Shown here: in pieces, positions 26,274 through 34,033 of the stretch
How positions within the stretch are numbered: the first letter of the stretch is position 1
How the letters are laid out: every line of letters starts with the position of its first letter
DNA from: Azophilus sp026709365
Lineage (GTDB): Bacteria; Pseudomonadota; Gammaproteobacteria; Pseudomonadales; Azotimanducaceae
Assembly (NCBI GenBank): GCA_965200175.1
Contig: OZ241345.1
Span: forward strand, 3,410,001 to 3,474,000
Direction: 5' to 3'
Length of the DNA: 64,000 nt
The notes under the pieces: generated by a model
Database searches by the model: none
What the model was told of the DNA's origin: nothing
Seen by the model: only the letters and a program-made list of their open reading frames with translations
Translations under genes and position numbers: made by a program

Positions 26274-27826
26274 GGCAACGCCCCCTCGCCCCAAGACACG
26301 GCCTCGGCGATGGCGGCAAAGAGGTCGGTGGCGATCAGGCCCCGCTGGCCCCGGCGCTGCGCGGCCCGGTCGCCCGCCCAACCATGCAGGCAGGTGCCCA
26401 AGGTGGCAGCGCGGCTGGGGCCAAGCCCTTGGGCGAGCAGCCCGCCGATGACGCCCGCCAGGACGTCGCCCATGCCCGCAGTGGCCATGCCGGGGTTGCC
26501 GTGGGCGCAAAGGCCGAGCAGCTCATCCGCCGCGCACAAAGTGCCCGGCCCCTTCAGCACGGCGACCGCATCGAATTCGCGCGCCAGCGCCAAGGCAGCG
26601 GCAGGTCGGTCGGCCTCAATCCCGTGGGCGCTGACGTGGCGATGCGCGGAACCGGCAGGGTCGCCGGACGCGAAACTCGACTCGCCCGACAGCCTTGAAC
26701 CGCGATCAGGAGCGCCAGCGGCAAGCAGCGCGGCGGCTTCGCCGGGGTGCGGCGTGATGATCAGTTCGCCCTTTGGCCGCAGCTCCAGTTCGGCCAGCCA
26801 GCGCAGGCCGTCAGCGTCGATGACCGTCGGCTGGCCGGCAGCCAGCGCCAAGCGCAGCAGCCGCTCTCCCCAAGGCGTCCGGCCCAGGCCAGGGCCAACG
26901 ACCACCGCCGAGGCCCGCCCCAGCAGGGCCGCGGCGCGTTCGGCGTCACTGGCGTCCTGCGCCATGAGTTCAGGGCGGCGGGCCAGAATGGCCACTTGGT
27001 GTTCGGGGCGCGTCAGCAGGCTCACCAGCCCGGTTCCGGTGCGCAGCGCCGCCTCCGCCGCCATGAGGGGGGCGCCGCCCATGCCCGCATCGCCGCCCGC
27101 CACCACCAGATGGCCCATGCGATGCTTGTGCTGATCGATGGCCAAGGCGGGCAGCTCGGCGGCGTCGAACCGGAGCCAGGGACAGCCCGGCACTTGGGCC
27201 AGCACCCGGTCGGGGACGCCCAAACCGGCTTGGACCAGCGCGCCGCGCGCGGCCAGCCCCAGCCCGGTGTGCAGGCCGAGCTTGGCGCCGATGAAGGAGA
27301 CGGTCAGGTCGGCGCGCACCGCCGCATCGGCCACGGCGCCGCTGTCGGCATTGACGCCGCTCGGCACATCGACCGCCAACACCGGGCATCCGCTGGCGTT
27401 GATGCGTTCAACCGCCATCTTGAAGGGCTCCCGCAAAGGGCCGCTTAAGCCGGTGCCGAGCAGCGCATCGACGATGACTTCGCCAGTGAACGGCGCATCG
27501 CCCTGACCCGGCGCCACGCCCCGAGCCTCGGCCCAAGCCTTGGCCTGGGCCGCATCGCCGCGCAATTGGGCGGCGTCGCCAACCTGAAGGAGCTGGACCT
27601 TCAGACCGATTTCCTGGGCAAGGCCGGCGATGACGTAGCCATCGCCCGCGTTGTTGCCCTTGCCGCAGCAGATGCTGACGGAGCGGATGCCGGGCCAGCG
27701 AAGCAGCAGCTCATCGAACGCGGCCCGGCCCGCCCGACGCATGAGTTCGAAGCCGGCAACGCCCTCCTGCTCAATCATCAGGCGGTCGAGCTCGCGACAC
27801 TGGGCGCTGGTGTGTAAGGACGTCAC
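26270..27826 (-). CDS. nnrD: Bifunctional NAD(P)HX epimerase/dehydratase
   Basis: 518 residues from a GTG start, starting 23 bases from the divergent queG start. The N-terminal half is the epimerase (NnrE): ELDRLMIEQEGVAGFELMRR, CGKGNNAGDGYVIAG and VDALLGTGL. The C-terminal half is the ADP-dependent dehydratase (NnrD): MGHLVVAGGDAGMGGA, VVGPGLGR, PHPGEAAALL, VLKGPGTL, NPGMATAGMGDVLAG. Together they repair damaged NADHX/NADPHX. An extra stretch of about 28 residues (RGSRLSGESSFASGDPAGSA and following) sits between AALLAAGAPD and IEADRPAAA, where relatives have none. It looks like an in-frame palindromic repeat insertion. Confidence 0.95.
   Translation of the reverse strand: MTSLHTSAQCRELDRLMIEQEGVAGFELMRRAGRAAFDELLLRWPGIRSVSICCGKGNNAGDGYVIAGLAQEIGLKVQLLQVGDAAQLRGDAAQAKAWAEARGVAPGQGDAPFTGEVIVDALLGTGLSGPLREPFKMAVERINASGCPVLAVDVPSGVNADSGAVADAAVRADLTVSFIGAKLGLHTGLGLAARGALVQAGLGVPDRVLAQVPGCPWLRFDAAELPALAIDQHKHRMGHLVVAGGDAGMGGAPLMAAEAALRTGTGLVSLLTRPEHQVAILARRPELMAQDASDAERAAALLGRASAVVVGPGLGRTPWGERLLRLALAAGQPTVIDADGLRWLAELELRPKGELIITPHPGEAAALLAAGAPDRGSRLSGESSFASGDPAGSAHRHVSAHGIEADRPAAALALAREFDAVAVLKGPGTLCAADELLGLCAHGNPGMATAGMGDVLAGVIGGLLAQGLGPSRAATLGTCLHGWAGDRAAQRRGQRGLIATDLFAAIAEAVSWGEGALP
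26621..26704 (-). repeat. Probable in-frame palindromic repeat insertion in nnrD (copy E)
   Basis: 84 bases encode 28 extra residues in the dehydratase domain. On the minus strand it contains CGAGTTTCGCGTCCGGCGAC, sharing GAGTTTCGCG with the repeat copies at 2404 and 50525. It encodes SSFASGDP, similar to RDFASAKP encoded by copy D. The second hairpin has decayed, so membership is probable, not certain. Confidence 0.45.
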
Positions 27827-27849
27827 GGAAGCCGATTATACTGCCCCCC

Positions 27850-28914
27850 ATGGCGGACCGGCCTCAGTTTCCAACCGCTGCGGCCATCGAGGATTGGGCG
27901 CGGGCGCTGGGCTTTCAGCAGATCGGCATCACCCATGTGGACCTGTCGGCCCATGAACCCCATGTGCGCGAGTGGCTGGCCAGGGGATTCCACGGCGAAA
28001 TGGACTACATGGCGCGCAATCTCGACAAGCGGCTGCATCCTGAGCGCTTGGAGCCGGGGACTTGCGCCGTCGTTTCGGCGCGCATGAACTACCTGGCGCA
28101 AGGGGCTGCGCCGGCGCGGGTTCTTAAGCGATCGGACCAAGCCTACATATCCCGCTACGCCTTGGGCCGCGACTACCACAAGGTGCTGCGCCGGCGCTTG
28201 GCCAAGCTGGCCCAGCGGATCAACGCCGCTGCCCAAGCCCAGGACGCGCGGTTTCGCGCCTTCACCGACAGCGCCCCGGTGCTGGAGAAGGCGCTGGCCG
28301 AAAACGCGGGCCTGGGTTGGATGGGCAAGCACAGCCTGCTGATCCACCCCGAAGCGGGCAGTTGGTTCTTTCTGGGCGAGATCTACACCAATCTGCCGTT
28401 GGCCGAGACCTCAACAACCGAGCCGAACCGCTGCGGCGCCTGCCGGGCCTGCATGAACCACTGCCCCACGGGCGCCATCGTCGGCGACAAGGTCATTGAC
28501 GCCCGCCGCTGCATCTCCTACCTCACCATCGAGCACAGAGGCGCAATACCCGTCGAATTGCGCCCGCTGATCGGCAACCGCGTCTTTGGCTGCGACGACT
28601 GCCAGCTCTGCTGCCCGTGGAACCGGGATGCGCCCACCACCCACGAGCCGGACTTCAAGCCCCGCCACGGCTTGGACGCAGCTTCGCTGGTGGCGCTGTT
28701 TCGCTGGGACGAAGCCACCTTCCTACGGCGCACCGAAGGCTCCGCCCTGCGCCGGCCGGGCTACGAGGGCTGGCGGCGCAACTTGGTGGTGGCCTTGGGC
28801 AACGGACCGCCCAGCCCAGCGGCCAAGGCGGCGCTTCGGGAAGCCCGCAGCGGCGCCTCGGAGCTGCTGCGCGAGCACATCGACTGGGCTTTGGCGCGCT
28901 TGGATGCCTGCTGA
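27850..28914 (+). CDS. queG: Epoxyqueuosine reductase
   Basis: 354 residues. A cobalamin-dependent iron-sulfur enzyme that makes the last step of queuosine synthesis, reducing epoxyqueuosine in tRNA. The N-terminal part (ALGFQQIGITHVDLSAHEPH, WLARGFHGEMDYMARN) and the 4Fe-4S motifs CGACRACMNHCPTGAI and CDDCQLCCPW are typical. The FTDSAPVLEKALAENAGLGW and GKHSLLIHPEAGSW stretches are also diagnostic. It is divergent from nnrD with only 23 bases between starts; TATACT at 27837-27842 is a possible -10. It is a single-gene unit followed by the 101-bp inverted-repeat element. Confidence 0.96.
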   Translation: MADRPQFPTAAAIEDWARALGFQQIGITHVDLSAHEPHVREWLARGFHGEMDYMARNLDKRLHPERLEPGTCAVVSARMNYLAQGAAPARVLKRSDQAYISRYALGRDYHKVLRRRLAKLAQRINAAAQAQDARFRAFTDSAPVLEKALAENAGLGWMGKHSLLIHPEAGSWFFLGEIYTNLPLAETSTTEPNRCGACRACMNHCPTGAIVGDKVIDARRCISYLTIEHRGAIPVELRPLIGNRVFGCDDCQLCCPWNRDAPTTHEPDFKPRHGLDAASLVALFRWDEATFLRRTEGSALRRPGYEGWRRNLVVALGNGPPSPAAKAALREARSGASELLREHIDWALARLDAC

Positions 28915-28937
28915 GCCAGCGGCGTTCAACTTGGGAG

Positions 28938-29038
28938 TAGTGGCTCAGTTTGAATCGCGTCATTGTCGTGATTCAGTCGAGGAGGGACTCGCTCCGGGGA
29001 TCTCTCAAGCCCAGCCAAAGTCAAACTGAGCCACTATC
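28938..29038. mobile_element. 101-bp element with perfect 16-bp terminal inverted repeats, MITE-like
   Basis: tagtggctcagtttga at 28938-28953 and its exact reverse complement tcaaactgagccacta at 29023-29038 enclose 69 bases with no coding capacity. I see no target-site duplication. It could be a non-autonomous transposable element or the end-to-end remnant of an insertion sequence. Confidence 0.7.
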
Positions 29039-29052
29039 CACTGGGACCAAGA

Positions 29053-29087
29053 TTGACAACTGACTGAATTAGCGTAAATTCAGTCAT
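29053..29087 (+). promoter_or_regulatory. Promoter and overlapping perfect dyad at DUF4143 ATPase copy 2
   Basis: TTGACA (29053-29058), 16-base spacer, TAAATT (29075-29080): predicted transcription start at or next to the ATG at 29088, which has no ribosome site, so a leaderless mRNA is likely. A perfect 10-bp inverted repeat, tgactgaatt / aattcagtca (29061-29086), covers the spacer and -10. TGACTGA occurs once more just inside the gene. This looks like an operator, perhaps autoregulatory. Confidence 0.6.
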
Positions 29088-30239
29088 ATGACTGACCCAT
29101 ATATTCCGCAAAAACAGCTCAGCCAGCTTCAAAAGTCGGTCACCGCCAATCGAGTCGTGGTTCTGTACGGACCTAGGCGCGTGGGCAAGACGACCTTGAT
29201 TCGTGAGTACCATAGACGCCACGACCCGGAGGCCCTGCTGGTGTCCGGCGAGGACATCGCAGTTCGCGAGTATCTTGAGAGCCAGTCCTTGGCCAAGCTG
29301 CGGGCATTCGTCGGCAGGCGGCAAACGCTCATCGTTGATGAGGCGCAGCACGTCAGGGAGATCGGATTGAACCTGAAGCTCCTGGCGGATCATGTGGATG
29401 GGCTGCGCATCATCGCCACGGGCTCCTCGTCATTCGATCTCGCGCAGCAGGCGGGCGAACCGCTTACGGGCAGAAAGGTCACGCTGCTGTTGCTGCCGCT
29501 GGCGCAACTCGAGCTTCAGGGCGTGGAGACTGCGCATGAAACCCGAGCCCAACTCGAAATGCGGCTGGTGTATGGGTCCTATCCGGAAGTCGTGCTGATG
29601 GCATCCTCTGAAGACCGCGAGATCTACTTGAGGGAACTCATCAGCTCCTACCTGTTCAGGGACATCCTGCAACTCGAGGGCGTTCGCCACGCGGACAAGC
29701 TGTTGCGCCTCGTTCAACTGCTGGCCTTCCAAGTCGGCGGGGAAGCATCCCTATCCGAACTGGGCAGCCAACTGGGAATGAGCAGGAACACGGTGGGCCG
29801 TTATCTGGACCTGCTCGAAAAAGCCTATGTGATTTACGGCAGGGTGGGCTTCAGCCGGAATCTGCGCAAGGAGATTGCCAAGAGCAGACGCTACTACTTC
29901 TACGACAACGGCATCCGCAACGGGCTGGTCAACAACTTCAATCCGCTTTCCCTGCGCGACGACGCGGGCCTGCTGTGGGAAAACTACGTTCAGGCCGAGC
30001 GCCTGAAGTTCAACCTGTACACGGGGCGATTCGCGCAAAGCTACTTCTGGCGCACCTACGACCGCCAGGAGATCGACTTGGTGGAGGAACGCGGGGGCGA
30101 ACTGCGCGCGGCGAAGATGAAGTGGTCCGCACGTTCGAGCGCCCGACCTCCCAAAGGCTGGCGCGACGCCTATCCGGGCAGTTCCTTTCGAGTCGTTGAC
30201 CCGGAGAACTACCTTGACTTCATCGCGGAACCTCCATGA
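29088..30239 (+). CDS. AAA ATPase with DUF4143 C-terminal domain (copy 2)
   Basis: 383 residues. Walker A is LYGPRRVGKTTL (about residue 27), Walker B is LIVDEAQHV, and IATGSSSFDLA is sensor 1. The DUF4143 part includes LISSYLFRDILQLEGV, LSELGSQLGMSRNTVGRYLD (winged helix), YYFYDNGIRNGLVNNF and the nuclease-like DRQEIDLVEE. The final lysine-containing strand reads ELRAAKMKWSAR; relatives usually have an aliphatic-E-x-K motif here, so the acidic residue of that pattern seems to be missing. It stands alone between the 101-bp element and orn, and is less like copies 1 and 3 than they are to typical family members. Confidence 0.87.
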   Translation: MTDPYIPQKQLSQLQKSVTANRVVVLYGPRRVGKTTLIREYHRRHDPEALLVSGEDIAVREYLESQSLAKLRAFVGRRQTLIVDEAQHVREIGLNLKLLADHVDGLRIIATGSSSFDLAQQAGEPLTGRKVTLLLLPLAQLELQGVETAHETRAQLEMRLVYGSYPEVVLMASSEDREIYLRELISSYLFRDILQLEGVRHADKLLRLVQLLAFQVGGEASLSELGSQLGMSRNTVGRYLDLLEKAYVIYGRVGFSRNLRKEIAKSRRYYFYDNGIRNGLVNNFNPLSLRDDAGLLWENYVQAERLKFNLYTGRFAQSYFWRTYDRQEIDLVEERGGELRAAKMKWSARSSARPPKGWRDAYPGSSFRVVDPENYLDFIAEPP

Positions 30240-30270
30240 GGCTGGCAAGTCCTGCGAGAACGTCACTTTC

Positions 30271-30807
30271 CTAAAGGCGAAAAAAGCGGTCCCTGTAGTG
30301 GGCCAGTTCCGCTATGGACTCCCGAATGTCGGCCAGCGCCCGGTGCGCGTTCCGTTTGCTGAATGCTGCCGCCACGTCGGGACGCCAGCGGCGGGCCAGT
30401 TCCTTGATGCTGCTCACGTCGATGTTGCGGTAATGCAGGTGGCGCTCCAGCGCCGGCATGTGGCGGGCGAGGAAGCGGCGGTCCTGCCAAATGGTGTTGC
30501 CGCACAGCGGCGCTGCGTCGGCGGCGACGTGCCGCTTGACGAAGTCCAGGGTCAAGCGCTCCGCATCAGCCACGACATGCGGGCTGCGGCGCACCCGGTC
30601 TATGAGGCCGGAGGCGCCGTGGTGGGCCTGGTTCCATTCGTCCATGGCATCGAGTTGGGCTGGGGGGGCGGCAATGGCCAATTCCGGCCCCACGGCCACT
30701 TCGCGCAGGGCATCGTCGGTGATGATGGTGGCGATTTCGAGAATGACGTCCCGCTCCGGGTCCAGCCCAGTCATCTCCAAGTCGATCCAAACCAAGTGCG
30801 CGGCCAC
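30271..30807 (-). CDS. orn: Oligoribonuclease
   Basis: 178 residues from a GTG start. A DEDDh 3'-5' exoribonuclease that degrades very short RNA and linear cyclic-dinucleotide products. Exo I is WIDLEMTGLDPERD, Exo II is in PLCGNTIWQDRRFL, and Exo III with the catalytic histidine is NAHRALADIRESI. DVSSIKELARRW is a family signature. Length matches the E. coli enzyme (181). It is divergent from the sulfurtransferase-psd pair, a normal gammaproteobacterial neighbourhood. Confidence 0.97.
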   Translation of the reverse strand: MAAHLVWIDLEMTGLDPERDVILEIATIITDDALREVAVGPELAIAAPPAQLDAMDEWNQAHHGASGLIDRVRRSPHVVADAERLTLDFVKRHVAADAAPLCGNTIWQDRRFLARHMPALERHLHYRNIDVSSIKELARRWRPDVAAAFSKRNAHRALADIRESIAELAHYRDRFFRL

Positions 30808-30909
30808 GGCTCTCCCGCCTGACGGATGCCGGGCGAGGATACTCCAAAAGGGCCTTTAGCCTGTACCATTCGCCACTGGATGCACTTTGGGGGGCGACCC
30901 GTTAGCAGC

Positions 30910-31731
30910 ATGGACGACGTTGGCTTGGTGGAGGCTGAGGCCTTCGAGCCGGATTCGAGCCTCTTGGTGGTGCATGTGGCCGAGGCGCCAGCGTTCGCCG
31001 CCGGGCACATACCCGGCTCCGTGCATGTGGCGCCGGCCGAGTTGGTCGGCGGCCTGCCCCCCGCCACGGGGCGGCTGCCGAACCCGGAGCGCCTGAACGA
31101 GCTGTTCGGGCGCTTGGGCTACCGGCCGGATCTCGAAATCGTTGCCTACGACGACGAAGGCGGCGGCTGGGCGGGCCGCTTCCTGTGGACGCTGGACGTC
31201 ATCGGCCATCGGCGCTGGCGCTACCTCAACGGCGGCATTCAGGCTTGGGTGGCGGCGGGTCGGCCCGTTGAGCGGGGCGCGGGGCGGCAGCCGAGCCCCA
31301 CTTCGGTGGCGCTGGACATCGACTCATCGCCGGTAGCGGAGGCGGAGGACGTGCTGCGCGCCATCGACGATCCCGAGCAGGTGATCTGGGACGTCCGCTC
31401 GCTGGCCGAATATCGGGGCGAACGCCGGGCGGCCCAACGCGCCGGCCATGTGCCGGGGGCGGTACACCTGGACTGGCTGGACCTAAAGAATCCGCGCGAC
31501 CGCCAGCGCTTGGCGCCCGATGTCGAGACGCTGCTGGGCCAGCGCGGCATCACGGCCGACAAGGCCGTCATCACCCACTGCCAGACCCACCATCGGTCGG
31601 GGCTGTCCTATCTGGTTGGCCGCCTGCTTCGGTTTCCGCGCATTCGCGCCTACCACGGCTCCTGGTCGGAGTGGGGCAACAGAAGCGACCTGCCCGTCGC
31701 CACGGGCGGGCCGGAGGCGACCCGTGGATGA
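30910..31731 (+). CDS. Sulfurtransferase with two rhodanese domains
   Basis: 273 residues from the ATG at 30910; an upstream ATG at 30826 adds 28 residues with no homology. It has two rhodanese folds: the N-terminal one (FAAGHIPGSVHV, YDDEGGGWAGRFLWTLDVIG) has no active cysteine, and the C-terminal one (IWDVRSLAEYRGE, HVPGAVHLDW) has the active loop HCQTHHRSG. The protein is expected to move sulfane sulfur from thiosulfate or a similar donor. It overlaps psd by eight bases, a conserved pair in Pseudomonas-like bacteria. Confidence 0.88.
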   Translation: MDDVGLVEAEAFEPDSSLLVVHVAEAPAFAAGHIPGSVHVAPAELVGGLPPATGRLPNPERLNELFGRLGYRPDLEIVAYDDEGGGWAGRFLWTLDVIGHRRWRYLNGGIQAWVAAGRPVERGAGRQPSPTSVALDIDSSPVAEAEDVLRAIDDPEQVIWDVRSLAEYRGERRAAQRAGHVPGAVHLDWLDLKNPRDRQRLAPDVETLLGQRGITADKAVITHCQTHHRSGLSYLVGRLLRFPRIRAYHGSWSEWGNRSDLPVATGGPEATRG

Positions 31732-32545
31732 GGCTTTCGCCGCCGTCCAGCGGCTGCTGCCGCAGCACGGGCTGACCCGAGCCGTCGGCTGGCTGGGCCG
31801 CGCCACCGCGCCTTGGATCAAACTGCCGCTGATGCGGGCCTTCGCCGCCGCCTACCAAGTTGACCTGACCGAGGCGGCGCGCGGCGAGCTTGCGGACTAC
31901 CTGTCATTCAATGACTTCTTCACCCGCGAACTGCAGCCGGGCGCTCGTCCCCTGCCGGACGATGAGCGCGCCATCTGCTGTCCGGCCGACGGCGCCATCA
32001 GCCAAAGCGGCCGCATCGAGGAGGGACTGATGCTGCAGGCCAAGGGCTGGCGCTACTCCCTGTCGGGCCTGGCCCAGGAACTCGGCGAGGGATTCGACGG
32101 GGGCCAATTCGCCACCATTTACCTAGCCCCTCGGGACTATCACCGAGTCCATGCCCCCGCCACCGGGCAACTCACCGACGCACGGGCCATTCCGGGGGCT
32201 CTGTTTTCGGTCAACGCCGCCACGGAGAATGCCGTGGAGGGCTTGTTCTGCCGCAACGAACGGCTGGTTTGCCGCCTGCGCACCGGTTTTGGCGACCTGC
32301 TGGTGGTGCTGGTCGGCGCCCTGATCGTGGGCAGCATTGCCACGCCTTGGCGCGGACCGCAGTCTCCCTATCGGCGCACTGAGGCGTTCAAGCCCGACGA
32401 GCCGCTTGAGCGGGGCGCGGAGCTGGGGCGCTTTCTGCTTGGCTCAACGGTGATTCTCTGCTGCCCACCCAAGGTCTGCGCACTGGATTCGCTCAAGGCC
32501 GGCCAAAAGGTACGCATGGGAATGCCCATCGGCCGCTGGACCTAG
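31724..32545 (+). CDS. psd: Phosphatidylserine decarboxylase proenzyme
   Basis: 273 residues from a GTG start overlapping the sulfurtransferase stop. An inner-membrane pyruvoyl enzyme that makes phosphatidylethanolamine. The self-cleavage site is LGST with Ser241 becoming the pyruvoyl group. Asp89 (PADGAIS) and His143 (DYHRVH) complete the processing triad, as in E. coli (Asp90, His147, Ser254). FNDFFTREL near residue 63 is a family signature. The frame is open further upstream inside the sulfurtransferase gene, but homology begins at this GTG. Confidence 0.96.
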   Translation: MDEAFAAVQRLLPQHGLTRAVGWLGRATAPWIKLPLMRAFAAAYQVDLTEAARGELADYLSFNDFFTRELQPGARPLPDDERAICCPADGAISQSGRIEEGLMLQAKGWRYSLSGLAQELGEGFDGGQFATIYLAPRDYHRVHAPATGQLTDARAIPGALFSVNAATENAVEGLFCRNERLVCRLRTGFGDLLVVLVGALIVGSIATPWRGPQSPYRRTEAFKPDEPLERGAELGRFLLGSTVILCCPPKVCALDSLKAGQKVRMGMPIGRWT

Positions 32546-32553
32546 TGTTCTGT

Positions 32554-33408
32554 TCAAAGATCGGCAAAGGGCATCACTTCCGCGAGGCTTGAGGCGCCCA
32601 AGGCCAGCATGGCCAATCGGTCCAAGCCGATGGCTACGCCAGCGCAGTCCGGCAGGCCCGCTTGCATGGCGGCCAACAGGCGCTCGTCGGGGGCCATCGG
32701 CTCGCGCCCCGCATCGAGGCGCTGCTGATTGTCCCGCGCCATGCGGGCGCGCAATTCGGCGGCATCCGTCAGTTCATGGTAGCCGTTGGCGACTTCCACC
32801 CCATCGATGATGAGCTCGAAGCGCGCCGCGCGGGAATCAGCGCCATCGCCCCGGACGCGGGCCAATGCCGCTTGATCGGCCGGATAGTCGGTGACGAAGC
32901 AGCGCACCGGACCCAAGGCCGCAACGGCCTCGGCATAGGCCAGATCCAATTCGGACGGCTCTCCCTCAACGGTGCCGACCAAGGATTCGTAGGTCATTCG
33001 CTCATAAGCCGCCGGGCCCAGCAGGCGGTCGATCAGCTCCGACACCTCCGCCATCAGCGCCTGGTCGTCGAAGCCGAGCCGATACCATTCCAGCATCGTG
33101 AACTCCTGCCGATGCAGGCGCCCGGACTCGCCCGCCCGGTAAACCGGGCCCAGCTGGTAGATCGAGGGCGCGCCCGCTGCCAGCAGGCGCTTCATGTAGT
33201 GTTCCGGGGAGGTCTGCAGGAAGGCGCCTGCCGCCGTGCGCAAGCTTTCAATCTGCGACTCGGTGACGCTCGTGCGGCCCAAGGTGGGCACCTGCACTTC
33301 CATGACGTCCCGTTCGGCGAAGAAGGCGCGAATTTCGGCGAGCAGCCCAGCCCGCGCCCGGAGCGCGGCTACCGAGCAGGTGGGGCGCCAGTCGTCATTG
33401 GGGCTCAA
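32554..33408 (-). CDS. epmA: EF-P--(R)-beta-lysine ligase
   Basis: 284 residues, a lysyl-tRNA synthetase catalytic core without the anticodon-binding domain. Motif 2 is in VYRAGESGRLHRQEFTMLEW and motif 3 in GVAIGLDRLAML. The enzyme attaches (R)-beta-lysine to Lys34 of elongation factor P. Its target gene, efp, lies directly upstream on the same strand, 14 bases away, so the two are probably cotranscribed. epmB, which makes beta-lysine, is not in the window. Confidence 0.95.
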   Translation of the reverse strand: MSPNDDWRPTCSVAALRARAGLLAEIRAFFAERDVMEVQVPTLGRTSVTESQIESLRTAAGAFLQTSPEHYMKRLLAAGAPSIYQLGPVYRAGESGRLHRQEFTMLEWYRLGFDDQALMAEVSELIDRLLGPAAYERMTYESLVGTVEGEPSELDLAYAEAVAALGPVRCFVTDYPADQAALARVRGDGADSRAARFELIIDGVEVANGYHELTDAAELRARMARDNQQRLDAGREPMAPDERLLAAMQAGLPDCAGVAIGLDRLAMLALGASSLAEVMPFADL

Positions 33409-33422
33409 CGGCAGGGGGGATC

Positions 33423-33989
33423 TTAGGCCCGGCTGACGTACTCGCCGCTGCGGGTGTCGATCTTGAGCACGTCGCCGACGTTGATGAACAGCGGCACCCG
33501 GATCACGGTGCCGGTGGACAGGGTGGCGGGCTTGGTGCCGCCGGCGGCCGTGTCGCCCTTGAGGCCCGGATCGGTCTCGGCCACCGCCAAGGTCACGAAG
33601 TTGGGCGCGGTGACGGATATGGGGTCATCGTTCCACAGCGTCACCTGGCAAACATCCTGCTCCTTGATCCACGGCAGGGCTTCGGCCACCGCCGCTGCCG
33701 AGGCAGCGGCCTGCTCGTAGCTGCCGTCGGTCTTCATGAAGTGGTGGAACTCGCCGTCGCCGTAAAGATACTCCATGGAAAGCTCCATCACGTCGGCGGC
33801 TTCGATGGATTCGCCGGACTTGAAGGTCCGCTCCCAGACCCGCCCGGTCTTGAGGTTGCGGAACTTGACGCGGTTGAAGGCCTGACCCTTGCCGGGCTTG
33901 ACGAACTCATTGTCCAGGATCGAGCACGGATCGCCCTCCAGCAGCACCTTGAGGCCGGCGCGGAACTCGTTGGTGGCGTAACGGGCCAT
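33423..33989 (-). CDS. efp: Elongation factor P
   Basis: 188 residues, as in E. coli. It relieves ribosome stalling at polyproline. The modification loop is NEFVKPGKGQAF with Lys34 in place, which fits the adjacent epmA. KOW-like domain I, then two OB domains; the C-terminal signature (VRVPLFINVGDVLKIDTRSG in near form, starting IRVPLF) is present. It diverges from the AbgT-type transporter gene. Confidence 0.97.
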   Translation of the reverse strand: MARYATNEFRAGLKVLLEGDPCSILDNEFVKPGKGQAFNRVKFRNLKTGRVWERTFKSGESIEAADVMELSMEYLYGDGEFHHFMKTDGSYEQAAASAAAVAEALPWIKEQDVCQVTLWNDDPISVTAPNFVTLAVAETDPGLKGDTAAGGTKPATLSTGTVIRVPLFINVGDVLKIDTRSGEYVSRA

Positions 33990-34033
33990 CAGCGGATGAT
34001 AGCATTGCGCCGCACTGCTTGGGGAACGCGAGG

